Assembly (NCBI GenBank): GCA_029851415.1
Contig: CM056743.1
Coordinates: forward strand, 10,656,727-10,720,726
Source: Eretmocerus hayati
Lineage: Eukaryota > Arthropoda > Insecta > Hymenoptera > Aphelinidae
Direction: 5' to 3'
Length of the DNA: 64,000 nucleotides
A program made the position numbers and the translations under genes. Below are positions 35,920 through 46,449 of the stretch, one piece after another (position 1 is the first letter of the stretch; every line of letters starts with the position of its first letter). Under the pieces are notes generated by a model. The model was not told the DNA's origin, searched no databases, and worked only from the letters and a program-made list of their open reading frames with translations.

Positions 35920-36240
35920 TCAAAAGGCGCGGTAGCGCCTTGCTGGCGAGTATCTAAAGAAAAAAACTCGCAGCGCTGCCGTGCCTTATATACACCGAGT
36001 TGGGGTATTTTAACCTCTCACTTTTTTTCGATCTTAAATAACTATTAATTTTTGTGAGTACCATGCAAGATGTGCCACAATTATCGCGAGCTTAGTCATA
36101 TTTCTAACTAAATATACTAGCTAATCTCGTCGAGATAGCAAATAATATCATAGTTTTCCCGTTCAGAAATCGGGACCCTTCCAAACAAAATCTGACGAGG
36201 ATTTTCGTCTCCCGTCGTCCGTCCATTCGATTTCATCTCG
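35920..36240 (+). repeat. dispersed ~330-bp repeat, copy A
   Basis: Begins with a strong hairpin at 35926-35985 (GGCGCGGTAGCGC against CAGCGCTGCCGTGCC), followed by CCTTATATACACC and TTTTAACCTCTC, then ATTATCGCGAGCTTA and TTTCGTCT. Copy B at 62311-62650 has the same order of blocks in the same orientation at roughly 70-75 % similarity by eye. It could be a SINE-like or other small element. The two copies lie 10 kb upstream and 6 kb downstream of the giant gene. Confidence 0.55.
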
Positions 36241-36270
36241 AATCGAATCGACATTTTTTGCACTTCAACA

Positions 36271-36330
36271 TAGCCGTGTATATATATATATATACATATA
36301 AAATATATGTTATATATATATATATATTTG
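36271..36330. repeat. (TA)n simple repeat
   Basis: Two runs of TATATA separated by ACATATAAAATATATGT. Simple low-complexity DNA. Confidence 0.8.
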
Positions 36331-37777
36331 TAATAAAAAAAGGCGTCGTCTGCTATGTTTTATTATTATATTTGTTTTGATCGCTGATATTCTAGTGCGT
36401 GCTGGCTGATGTATAATTATCAATTACTGCATAAAAATAAAAAATAAAAAATAAACAATATAATACAAAGAATAACAGCCAAGTCTATTGACGCTGGAAC
36501 CACCCAGAAAGTTGTGGACCTAATGCGTTCTTTATCTATCATTAGTGGTGTTATTCACTGAGCTATGCCAAGAGGAGTTTTTTGTATTGAACTTTAAATT
36601 TAAATACATATATTTTCTTCAGCAAAACCTCAAAAATTATTACTATCAAGGAGAGGAGAATGGTGTACCACATGCGATCACTACTTTTGGGAAATTAGCA
36701 ACTTCCCTCATGAAGTAAGTACCTAGAATAGTGAAGATTCTAGCTTCTGGCAAAGATGAGCTTTCTATACTAGAGGTGAACTAATATATTTATTATCCAC
36801 ACGAATGGAAATAAAATTCTCTCCTTCCTATCTATTCTCTCATTGATTGACAATCATCAATTCAACCCTCTAATACATGCCCCACATTCTTTGTGACTCT
36901 ACAGGCATCTGTAACATAACAACAGGATATTGCTAGACTGTTGCTTGATCATGACGTAAACTCTCATTCTGCCTCCAGCGTAAGAACAAAGGCATTGGCT
37001 GATGTTTTTCCTAAATCTGTATGATATTCTCATGTTGGACCACAATGATTGTTCCAATTATTATTCATGTTACTATAAAAAGGTTTGGATCTTTTCCCAG
37101 CTGATGGGTGCCTCACGATACAACCTCAAGCACTGCAAACCACATTTGATGTATTTTTATAAAAATTGAGTTAGCTGGGGGAATTAGTGATCCATGATGT
37201 GATTCCCTTGATTGCTGCATCAACCTTTTGGATGACAGGATTTGGGTATATTCTACATCATATAAATTGCTTGGTCATAATGGAAGAGATCATCAAGATC
37301 AAAGCGTATACGGATGGTACTGTCATACTGTCTATGTTGAGATTTTGGTAGCAGCTGGGGTTCATCCCAATGTGGTTATTTGAATATGGATTTTATGTGA
37401 CACAAATTTACTCTTCTGCTCCCACATTGTAATGATTCTAACATCATCTTTTTTGGTCTTTGCTAAAGCCTGTTATTTAGTTTTCCTGATTTTTGAATAG
37501 ATAGATTGTGATATCAGTGGCAACGTCAAACCTTCACAGTCCTCAATCAGTGACCGCCCAAGTGAGAACTTCATTTGGAGCTGTTTGATGAGAATGTATA
37601 TTGTCCAAACCTGTGTCAGGTCATATCACTTATTACTTACCCATGCTCACTCTACTTTACCTTCAAGTATTCAAACTTTATTGTTCGAAAAACAATTATG
37701 GATTTATTGTATAGACAGGTAACTTTCTGTTACACTCATGCAGTGTCTTATTGATACATACTCAAGAGTATCTTAGA
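36331..37777. other. no gene seen
   Basis: AT-rich, including an AAATAAA-rich tract at 36430-36460. No credible open frame. Confidence 0.4.
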
Positions 37778-38856
37778 TTAGAATAAGGGAGTTGATTGGA
37801 TACGCTTTGCATATTGTTCATTTTTCAAATATGATAGTATAACTTTCTCAATTGAGACCTGGCCTTGACTGTCTTCACTGATTCTCAGAGCTCTCTTCAC
37901 CATTTTCATAATGCACTGCTGATTAGCCTTTGGTTTGTATGTGGAGTCTGCAAATGTATTGTTCAATCATTCAATATTTGCTTGAAATAATTTGTATAAA
38001 ATTCATCAAGACCGTTCCTTCATTTACCTTGGTCCAGTGCATTGATTCTAGGAAAACTATGTCGGCAATGGCCAGTGCTCTTTGTTATTTCACAATACAG
38101 CAGAGTCTCATGGGTACATTTCTTGGGCAACAAACATCTTAGACACTTTGATGGTGCAGCACACATACCTCCTGGGAATTGTTATGGAAAATGTTACTCG
38201 GTTCAATTTCAGTTTGCAAGTGCATCATGCAAATGTAAGAATCGAGCACTCAATAATATGAATAGGGCAAAGCAATATCACCTCACTTATAAACTCAGCA
38301 AGTTCTGCTGTCATTTGGTTCAGTGTAGGGCTTACTACTTTTTCTGAACAGATGATTCCTTCCGACAACATATTTTCATTTTCTGTGATTGTGATTTGTT
38401 CAAACAAATTCATCAAGGGATACTCAAGAATCATTCTGAAACATGTAGTCTTTAGCAGCTTGCTTATAAGAGGTTCTAACAAGAGCAGAATAACTTGGTT
38501 GTCTTGAGACTTTTCCAATGATTGAGGTTGAGAACTGGGCATCTCCTGTGAATCAAATATAAGGTATGGAATCATGTGCAAAACTGAAAGTGAATTGGAA
38601 GTGTTTTCAAGGTTTGACTGGTTTGACTCACAGAAGAATCACTCAAGTTTAATTGAAGCATGACAGCTGATAATGTTTTCCTACTCTTCAATCAATTAAT
38701 TAAAGGAACTCATGAACTACACAGCCAACGCTTATTCTTTACAGCTGCCTTCTTTCTCCGAATTTTCAGTTTATACAACACAGAGCATATCAACAATGGC
38801 AACAATTTGAAAACCAAAACAGCTGATAGCATCAGTGCGGTACAAATCCGCATCAT
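37778..38856 (-). CDS. candidate small-exon gene for a membrane or secreted protein, ~214 residues
   Basis: Proposed exons on the minus strand: 38856-38721 (136 nt), 38666-38632 (35 nt), 38545-38282 (264 nt), two possible 20-nt microexons (near 38140 and 38045) and 37947-37778. Phases agree at every join. The first exon begins MMRICTALMLSAVLVFKLLP, an N-terminal hydrophobic stretch like a signal peptide or membrane anchor, directly after an in-frame stop. The 264-nt exon has good signals (GATTCACAG acceptor, GTGATA donor) and reads LLLLEPLISKLLKTTCFRMI, EFISE and so on. The last exon reads KMVKRALRISEDSQGQVSIE to a stop. The 35-nt exon, its weak GTAGTT donor and the microexons are the uncertain parts. 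No family recognised; the many-short-exon layout resembles fast-evolving secreted effector genes of some insects, which is only a comparison. Confidence 0.35.
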
Positions 38857-41012
38857 CTAATTGGGCAGAGAGCGCTCCGAACGCTGCGAGGAGTAGAAAC
38901 AGCATAATCGAACAAACTCATGCATATGGTGCAACGGAGTTTTTGCTGAGGGATTTTTGAAGGAAATTGTTGGAAGCATTTTGACTCGCATAACTATTAT
39001 TGAAGATGATGAAGTACTGCTACTACTTCAAAACTCATTTACTTTACTGCTACTACTTCAAAACTCATTTACTTATGAGCTTGTGGACCATGAGAAATTT
39101 TTTGGAATCTGACAATGATTTGATTTATGAACCCTTACCAATTAATTGAGAAAAATATCCTAGAGCTTTTGACAAATACCTTCATCAATTCATGCCATCT
39201 CTAAAGAGTTATACTTTTCAATCGATCAGATATGTCCCTTATTTAACAAACTCCAGAACAACTAAAACCAGAGAATTATGGCCCTCAAAATATTAGGCTT
39301 AAGTGGTGTTACCATGCCAGATATTTTGAAGGAAATGGTAAATAAGGAGTTGTTACAATGCCAAGATTAAAAAAAGCAATGACATAGTCATCATCGGAAT
39401 CTAGCAAATAGTATTACTTTACAGATACATTGGTTGATGAACTAATAATCTTGACAACCATCAACTGCCATTATTAGAATAGAAAAGAATTGGCTAAATC
39501 TATCATGAATATTATTCTACAATTATACGATGACCACTTAGACACGAGTGACTTTCTAGTCTTAGTTTGTACAAATTTGTGAGTGTATATAGTTCTTCAC
39601 CAGATATTATTTAGTTTATGATATTTCTAGCATGATACACTTGTACTATTTCACAATCTTTCTTTCACATTATCAAATGTATATCTGCCCATTCACATGG
39701 ACTGTAGTGCCAAAAGAAACTTCAAATTTGAAGCGAACCATTGCAGTTCAACTTCATCGCCTTTGCCTTTATGAATTTCTTCATTACTCTCACTTCTGCA
39801 GAATTGTTTGAGGTAATGATTTGTACCAGTATTCATTGAGATGCAGTTGCTCTCAAGATCTAGGTAAGCAGTTAAAATGCCCCTTCACCCGTTGAATATA
39901 TAGCATCACTATCCCAATAAGTGAAGCCTGAATCGCTGCAATGATTTTTAGCTTCTTTGGGTGTGCTCATCTACCTCACTTTGTAAATTTTGAGTAAGCT
40001 AAACCTTCTCCAAGTTGCCAAGGGTGACACAATCAATAGCAGCATGCAACTAGAGGCAAAGAATCTGCTTTCGGAGAGAAGTTCAGTCGAGTTATACACA
40101 AGCTTCAAGTACCTGGAAATGGAAACAGACTTTTGACATAAGCCAAGGATTGTACATGCTGGCAGCCACATTATTCAACATTTGAATTTTTCTTAGAACA
40201 ATTTATGCTCTATCATTTTGATCTGATACTGAGACCAAGTAGTGACATCCATGAGTCCTACTTGAGTTGCAGCAACATAATTATGATATCACCCTGTGAT
40301 TTGTGCACATAAAAATTGATGATTGGTCACATTGTGAGAGGGCATCAACCACCCTCAAAGGGAGCAAAGTGGACATATGAGGGATGGGTTGAAGAAGATT
40401 CCTCTCTCAACAGATGCAGATAAAACAGATTTCTAGATAATTTGATCCTACCCACTAGCAGAAAGACAATATTTGGAATAAGAGAATGGAGCAGACAGCT
40501 GCGAGCTCCTTTGCAATACAGTCAAAAACAAAAAATTGATGCTAAGATTCTTGAGTGTCACTGCCAAAATCAAATTGATTTTCCAGCCCAGAGAAGTGAA
40601 AGTTTACAGTTTGTTATTGGAAAATATCTTCACACCTGTTTCAATGAGCTGAGAGTTATTGAATGTCATTTCCATTACCAGTCATCTTTGTCAACAGTTT
40701 TGGCTAGAGATTTTCTTATCAGTGGGAGGGTTTGTTGGATATATTCAAATCAAAATTTTGTTGACGAGTGAGTTCCAATTGATCTTACAGATACCGGTTG
40801 AAAAATTTTGAAGTGGTGTGGGATGTCTGAAATGTAACAAAGGTGTTTACTTTTTTAATCATATTATTAAAAATCCATAATATTCACATCATATCAGTAT
40901 ACAAGCAACAGCTGAGTACTTTCCTGAACCACATACATGCAAAAGTGATATTTTTCATTGTCGTTACTTAATCTCACACAAGATTCTTTTGATAACACAT
41001 CAAGTTGTTCAA
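38857..41012. other. no gene supported; contains a 30-bp tandem duplication
   Basis: TACTGCTACTACTTCAAAAC and its continuation are repeated in tandem at 39015-39073 (30-bp period, two copies). A 109-codon plus-strand frame at 40442-40771 has no recognisable domain. A likely ATTAAA polyadenylation signal for the gene to the right lies at 40854-40859 (minus strand). Confidence 0.35.
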
Positions 41013-42366
41013 CTACTGGTTGTTGTGTCCAGCATCAGGATTGAATCCTGGATCACCATGATTTGCTTGGTTATTATCATCCTGGTTATTGTGCGGGCCA
41101 AAGAACTGTTCGGCCACTGTGTCCATCATCGTAAGAAAATTTCTGAATCTTCTCCTGGCCTGCATAAGCCTTCCAGCTCGGTTTCCTCTATGGTTATTGG
41201 GCTGATGATTCTGGTAAGGCTGATCTGCAAATAGAAATATTATCACTTTTACATGAACATTTCATTATTATAGTTTTATCTTAATCGCAAACTCAGCAGA
41301 ATATCAAAACTTATTATCATGAACACAGGAAAATTTCAGAAATGAATATTTGATATGCAGTAAAAACAAACATTTTGAGCTGGACAAATCAATTTCCAAT
41401 AAGATACTGGAAAGGTGATCAAAAATGGTCATCATCCAAGTAGGAACTTGAGTCAAATAAGAATATTTACATCTATTCTGTCCATGATGGCCTCGTTGAC
41501 CAACAACAGCTTCAGCTCTTGGGACACCTGCAGCACCATTCATATAAGCCACTCGACCAGCATCACCCACAGGAGCTGCTGCAGCTTCATCCCTTGGAGC
41601 AATTGGGGCAGCTCTATTTCCAAAAGCTATTGGAGGAGCTCTGCCTTGGAAAACTGCTGGATCGTCAGCTCTACCCCAAGCTGCAGGAGCCCTATTAGCA
41701 ACTCGAGGAGCAACCTCGACTGGTGGGACAACAGGAGCAGCCCTATCTCCTACAGCTGCTGGTACATCAGGGATAGCATCACCATTTACATGGTTAGCTA
41801 CAGCCTCAACAGGTATTGCTTGCCCAACTGGGGCCTCAAGCTCTCCAAGAGCTTGCCTGGCTGCAACAGCTCCTCCGTCTTCATTGATTTCCATCCTGGC
41901 CACTGCCATGACAAAAATCAGAAGATCAGAACTGAATGTGAAAGAGTCTGTACTTAACACAGTGAGTCTTTACAATCAATAGAGAAAGAAATTAACTTTT
42001 ATTTTCAAAATGTAATCAGTGAATTTTGGTTCCACGATAAGCCCAAAATGTTTTCCATTCACTCGATATAAAGAACAGGTATGTATTGGGACTAGGCATG
42101 TTGTGTTACAGAAATCAAGTGCATTTTTCATAGGCATTGAACCAACTCAAGCTAGAGACCTATTTTGGAAGAGATGGCAGGTTGAGACTCTATTTTGATC
42201 AAAATTTAAATCCATTCAACTATTTTGATTTGGGATAAACTAAGTGACAAAACTGTTCTCAAGGAGCTGAGCTGATGCAAAGTAATGGATGTAGATTGTT
42301 CTCTTTTTACAACTTACATTGATTTTCGTTTAGAAAGTTGTTGATGGCATCTAGGGCATTCTCCAT
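41013..42366 (-). CDS. three-exon gene for an Ala/Pro-rich low-complexity protein, 230 residues
   Basis: Exons 42366-42318, 41902-41471 and 41224-41013 join in phase with good splice sites (T|GTAAGT donor, CATGGCAG acceptor, T|GTAAAT donor, TTTGCAG acceptor). The protein starts MENALDAINNFLNENQLARM, passes through an alanine/proline/valine-rich middle (for example VGDRAAPVVPPVEVAPRVAN) and changes to a glutamine/asparagine/histidine-rich tail with RRFRNFLTMMDTVAEQFFGP, ending at a stop at 41013-41015. An ATTAAA lies about 155 bases beyond the stop. An acceptor-like CTCTTGCAG just upstream of the ATG suggests a further 5' untranslated exon. The middle looks disordered; no signal peptide or enzyme domain is visible. 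Function unknown. The clean phase agreement of three exons is strong evidence that it is a real gene. Confidence 0.65.
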
Positions 42367-44400
42367 AATCAACTGCAAGAGTCGAGGAAACGAGATAGAA
42401 TATTATCGCAACAGCGTGGAATTTAGGAGGAATATTGTTACCACGAGTAGTAATTAAGGATAATTCATTATTATTTATACAGTAATCAACATATTTACCT
42501 GTAAGTACCTCAGATGCTTAGAGATTACAATTAAACACTGTTTTTTGCGCGTAGCTTGCACGAGGCCACGTTCTGCTACACTTCTGCCAATCCATCGAGT
42601 CTAACCCTGCAAGCTTCACTTTAGGGATTTCTACAATCCTGAGTTGTACGTCGATGATTAAATGGGTGTGATTTGGAATTACTTCCGAACAGGATGAATT
42701 CAAAGCGGATTACCCAAATAATACAAGCAATTTATTGATATTTTGGTGACAAACATATTTATATCGAATCCAATAATTATATTTCACGTATGGATCAAGA
42801 ATGGTGAACGCACCCGAAACAGAGCTAGGACGCAAGCAAATCATCTGAATTCAATTCATTGTACAACGACCTTAGGTGTAGAAAGCTATCACAGTCCTCA
42901 TTTTATCTTTTTGATCACACTGTGATTTGTTTGACCGTCTCAAATCTTGTTTGGTGGATCAAGTTGGTCTTGTCCTGACCAATTAACTAACAGTGCCTTT
43001 CATCAATGATTAGACCAGATATCTGGATCCTCGTTGTATCTTAGTGGATGGTGGAGTATTGTTATTTATCAAGTATAAACAGTTACCTAGATCAGCTTGT
43101 TGATCTAACTCGACTACTTATCTTGAGAACTACCTGCAGTCCCACTGTTTGGGAATCAAGTGAGAGTTATTGTACACTCTGTGGAAAACTTGTCTTGATA
43201 TTCAACACTCCAGGTTAGTATTTCTTGTTATGCCCATCATGAAGTTTTTTACCCAACATCAAGTCTAACCCAACAACAAACAATTTTTATTTGAGCATTA
43301 CATGCACATCAACCCAAGACACTGGATTTTTTTCATGTCTGTTATGAGATATCTACCCAGGGTCAAACTTAAGCTCTACATAGGAAAGCTCATGACATGC
43401 ATATTTTTTCAGATAACAAGATTAATCTATAGGACCATTGACCTTCTACCTAATAATTTTCTTGGAGCTCAGATTTAGTGTATCAATCTTTCTCAAATCA
43501 GTTTTTAGTGTCGCATGTCTTGGATTCATAATGGAGTGAAGAAGCATAATAATCTCATTATTGACATCATTTTATTCATGCTGTCACCCTTCATCTAGGG
43601 TGACAACATCATGAGTTCATCATGCAATCATCCTTGATCATTACGCTCCAAGTGAAATATGTGGAAATGAAAATATAAACCATCGAAGGAGGGTGTTGGG
43701 ACCAAACATTTGAAAGGAGAAGGCATTCTAGTTAACTGAATGCAATCCAACAACTATGACTGATCCAGTTTTACATTAAGCTTACTGCAGAGCAAAATCC
43801 GATCCAAGTTCTTCATGTGATTAGTGCATCTGAATATCTTGAGTGGTTGGTTATATTCAGACTAGCATCATCAAGTTCAGTCAGACTTGCATCATCTTAG
43901 GTCTACTTGATCAAGCTCAGTCAGACTTGCATCACTCTGTCTTTTTGACATGCCACTGACTGACACCCAACTTTTGATCCATGAGGAGTACGAGCAGCAA
44001 AATTTTCAAGCGCTATGACCAAACAAGATTTTTAATCTCTTAATGTCCATCCTTGATAGACTGATGCAAACAATTTTATAGTTTTTGTCAGAGGTAAAGC
44101 AGCTGAGGGTGATAACCAATAAGGAGTGATTTCAAAGACTAATGTTTTTTGCATAAATGTGAAATTAGTGTCATTGAATAATTTCATCAAGAGCATGAGA
44201 CTCGCTGGCTTAGAATTCAAGATGACATTATTATTGGAGTGGCATGCCATCATTCGGTACCAAGAAGAAACTACAATTAACGCTTTCAGTTACTTTACTA
44301 TCTACAACCATCAATATTTTATATTGTTTTTATAGTCCAGGCAAGACCAGAAATGATGGATCTTTCCAACTTGACTGCGAAATAATTTCTTTGAATCCAT
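42367..44400. other. no gene seen; contains a short tandem duplication
   Basis: TCAAGTTCAGTCAGACTTGC and a near copy recur at about 43873 and 43912. Otherwise AT-rich DNA without a supported frame. Confidence 0.4.
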
Positions 44401-44484
44401 AATCTGAAGCTTTCGCTTCTTCCTGCTATTCTGATAAATTTTGAATTTTATCAAAATAGCAGGAAGAACCGATAGCTTCAGATT
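44401..44484. ncRNA. pre-miRNA-like hairpin (38-bp arms, 8-base loop)
   Basis: The arm 44401-44438 (AATCTGAAGCTTTCGCTTCT and on) pairs with 44447-44484 with about four mismatches, leaving the loop TTTTGAAT. Flanking GAAATAATTTC motifs at about 44380 and 44525 extend the inverted symmetry. Size, loop and scattered mismatches fit a microRNA precursor; a decayed MITE is the main alternative. The strand cannot be decided from the sequence. Confidence 0.35.
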
Positions 44485-46290
44485 TTTTATTCAACTAGTA
44501 TACTGGTATAGATTCTCTGTAAAAGAAATAATTTCTCGGTGGTTGACTGATATCAATGGCGGTTATCTACATGGAATCATTCAGTGCATGTTTGTCCTTT
44601 ATAAGGGCAGGGAGTTCCACATCTCATAATTCACCGATTTCTATGGATTCCATAGTTACTACTTTCTGAAACTATTTTTCGGATTTTGCAAGTTTATATT
44701 TCGCTGTCATAGCGTAGCTTCATTTTCGATTACCCCACAAATTTTTGCAACTTTGTAATATATTGTTTGTTTTATATATAGTAGAGAAATCTTCCACTTG
44801 AAATTTCATTTTTTGTGTATCCGTGTGATAGTTTGACCGGGGCTTCTCATGACAAATTGCGGTGGTTTTCACGACGCGTTATAACGTTTCACCTGAAGAA
44901 AAATTGCAATCCGAGTCTAAAGTCATGACCGAGCAACCCTGCGCGAAAAATGACAATTGATTATGAATTTTTGCGGACTGATACAAGCGTGGCTAAGCAA
45001 ATCAACATTTGTTCTAGTACCTATTGAACGGTACATGACTGAGAAACTCTTTGTTGAGGTACTCCTGTGAGAAACGCGGCCAGGTTTGAGTAATCAGATT
45101 ATTAACGAGTCGTGGAAATTACCCATATGTGCGGTGGAATACACTTTTGCTAAAGAGCAAGATAACGCTCATCAAAAAATTATCTTATCCGATTTATGTG
45201 ACTCTTCATGTTTGGTAGCAATTTCCTTTCACATGCTTTGCACAGGGGTGCGCTGTTAACAGAAAACTCAGTGCATTTGGTCTTCTACGTTAACTGGGTG
45301 CCTCTGTTGAATTCTACATTTAGAGTGAATTATTTCTCACCGAGCTGGAAGCGAGGGTCGGAACTGTAGGCAAGATTCACATTGTGCATGTCTTTTGCAT
45401 GCTCTATTCGACAAAGTTCCAAAAAAATAGAAAGTCGGTACCAAGACTAAACTTTTGCCCACACTTTGTCTCACTAGTACAATACGCAGGTATCCGGTAA
45501 CCGGATTCACCGCACAATTTGAAACCTAGTGTCTTGTACTACTTGCTATGCTAGGCAATATGTCGGGTGTGCAATCGGTATATCAAATATGTCTCGATCG
45601 TGTGAAATTCCGTGGCGACATATGGATGCTTGTCGATTCATTTTGTCCAAATTTTTCAGTTTTTACACGTGCAGTTAGATTCTTTGTGATATTCTAGGTA
45701 GTCACTTCACTGCATAATTACATGGAGCGTAGTATATTCAGTGCGCAGAGGCTCGGTTCAGTGTGTGAAAACGTACTTGCTGCGCTGTTGGCGGCTTACG
45801 CATTATTAGATCCAGGAGAAATTTTTAATTATCATGATCCCGCGAGCTAATAGCATTTCTTGATAGCACTCATGAGTACACGATTTCGTGAGCGATCTGA
45901 GGATCTCACGGATGTCGCATGCACTTCAGTCTAACTATATTTCCGATAACCTCGGAATCTATTGTCAGAGTCCGAACAATACCACAATTTTACCTTTCAA
46001 TATTACAACCAAGTTTGTTGAGTGCAGGGTGGTAACATGACTTATCAATATTGAAGATCTTTTGTTGACAGATGAGCTATTTTATTTTCAATGGTCTTGT
46101 TGGATGCAGTGCAAACTCTTTAACACATAGAAATGGTGGTTAGTCATTAAACAAAACTAGGAAATGGATATTTGTCATTGATCGATGTTTGAAGTATTCC
46201 ATCCTCAACCTTATTAATTGACTGACTGATCCATCTCCCACATACTTTGGGTGACCAAAATTATTTCTCTATTTGTAGTGTTGGTTAAAA
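44485..46290. other. no gene seen upstream of the giant gene
   Basis: No credible open frame and no recognisable Helitron terminus. Confidence 0.4.
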
Positions 46291-46293
46291 CAC

Positions 46294-46316
46294 TATATAA
46301 TTGATATACCTTCAGT
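46294..46316 (+). promoter_or_regulatory. possible core promoter of the giant gene
   Basis: TATATAA at 46294-46300 is followed by TTCAGT at 46311-46316, which matches the arthropod initiator consensus TCAGT. The spacing (about 20 bases) is shorter than usual. It lies about 135 bases before the proposed first ATG, and a pyrimidine tract (C-rich then CT repeats) follows at 46334-46380. Confidence 0.25.
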
Positions 46317-46333
46317 AAAAAATTTAGTCACAC

Positions 46334-46380
46334 TCCTCTCCCTCCTTCCCCCCCCCCCTTCTCTCTCTTTCTCTCTCTCT
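46334..46380 (+). repeat. C-rich / (CT)n pyrimidine tract
   Basis: Low-complexity pyrimidine run just upstream of the first proposed exon of the giant gene. Confidence 0.7.
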
Positions 46381-46449
46381 GCAACTTGATATTTTTTGTC
46401 TACGGGCGAATAAGAGTAATCAATCAATCAATCTCTCTCTTCCATTTCA

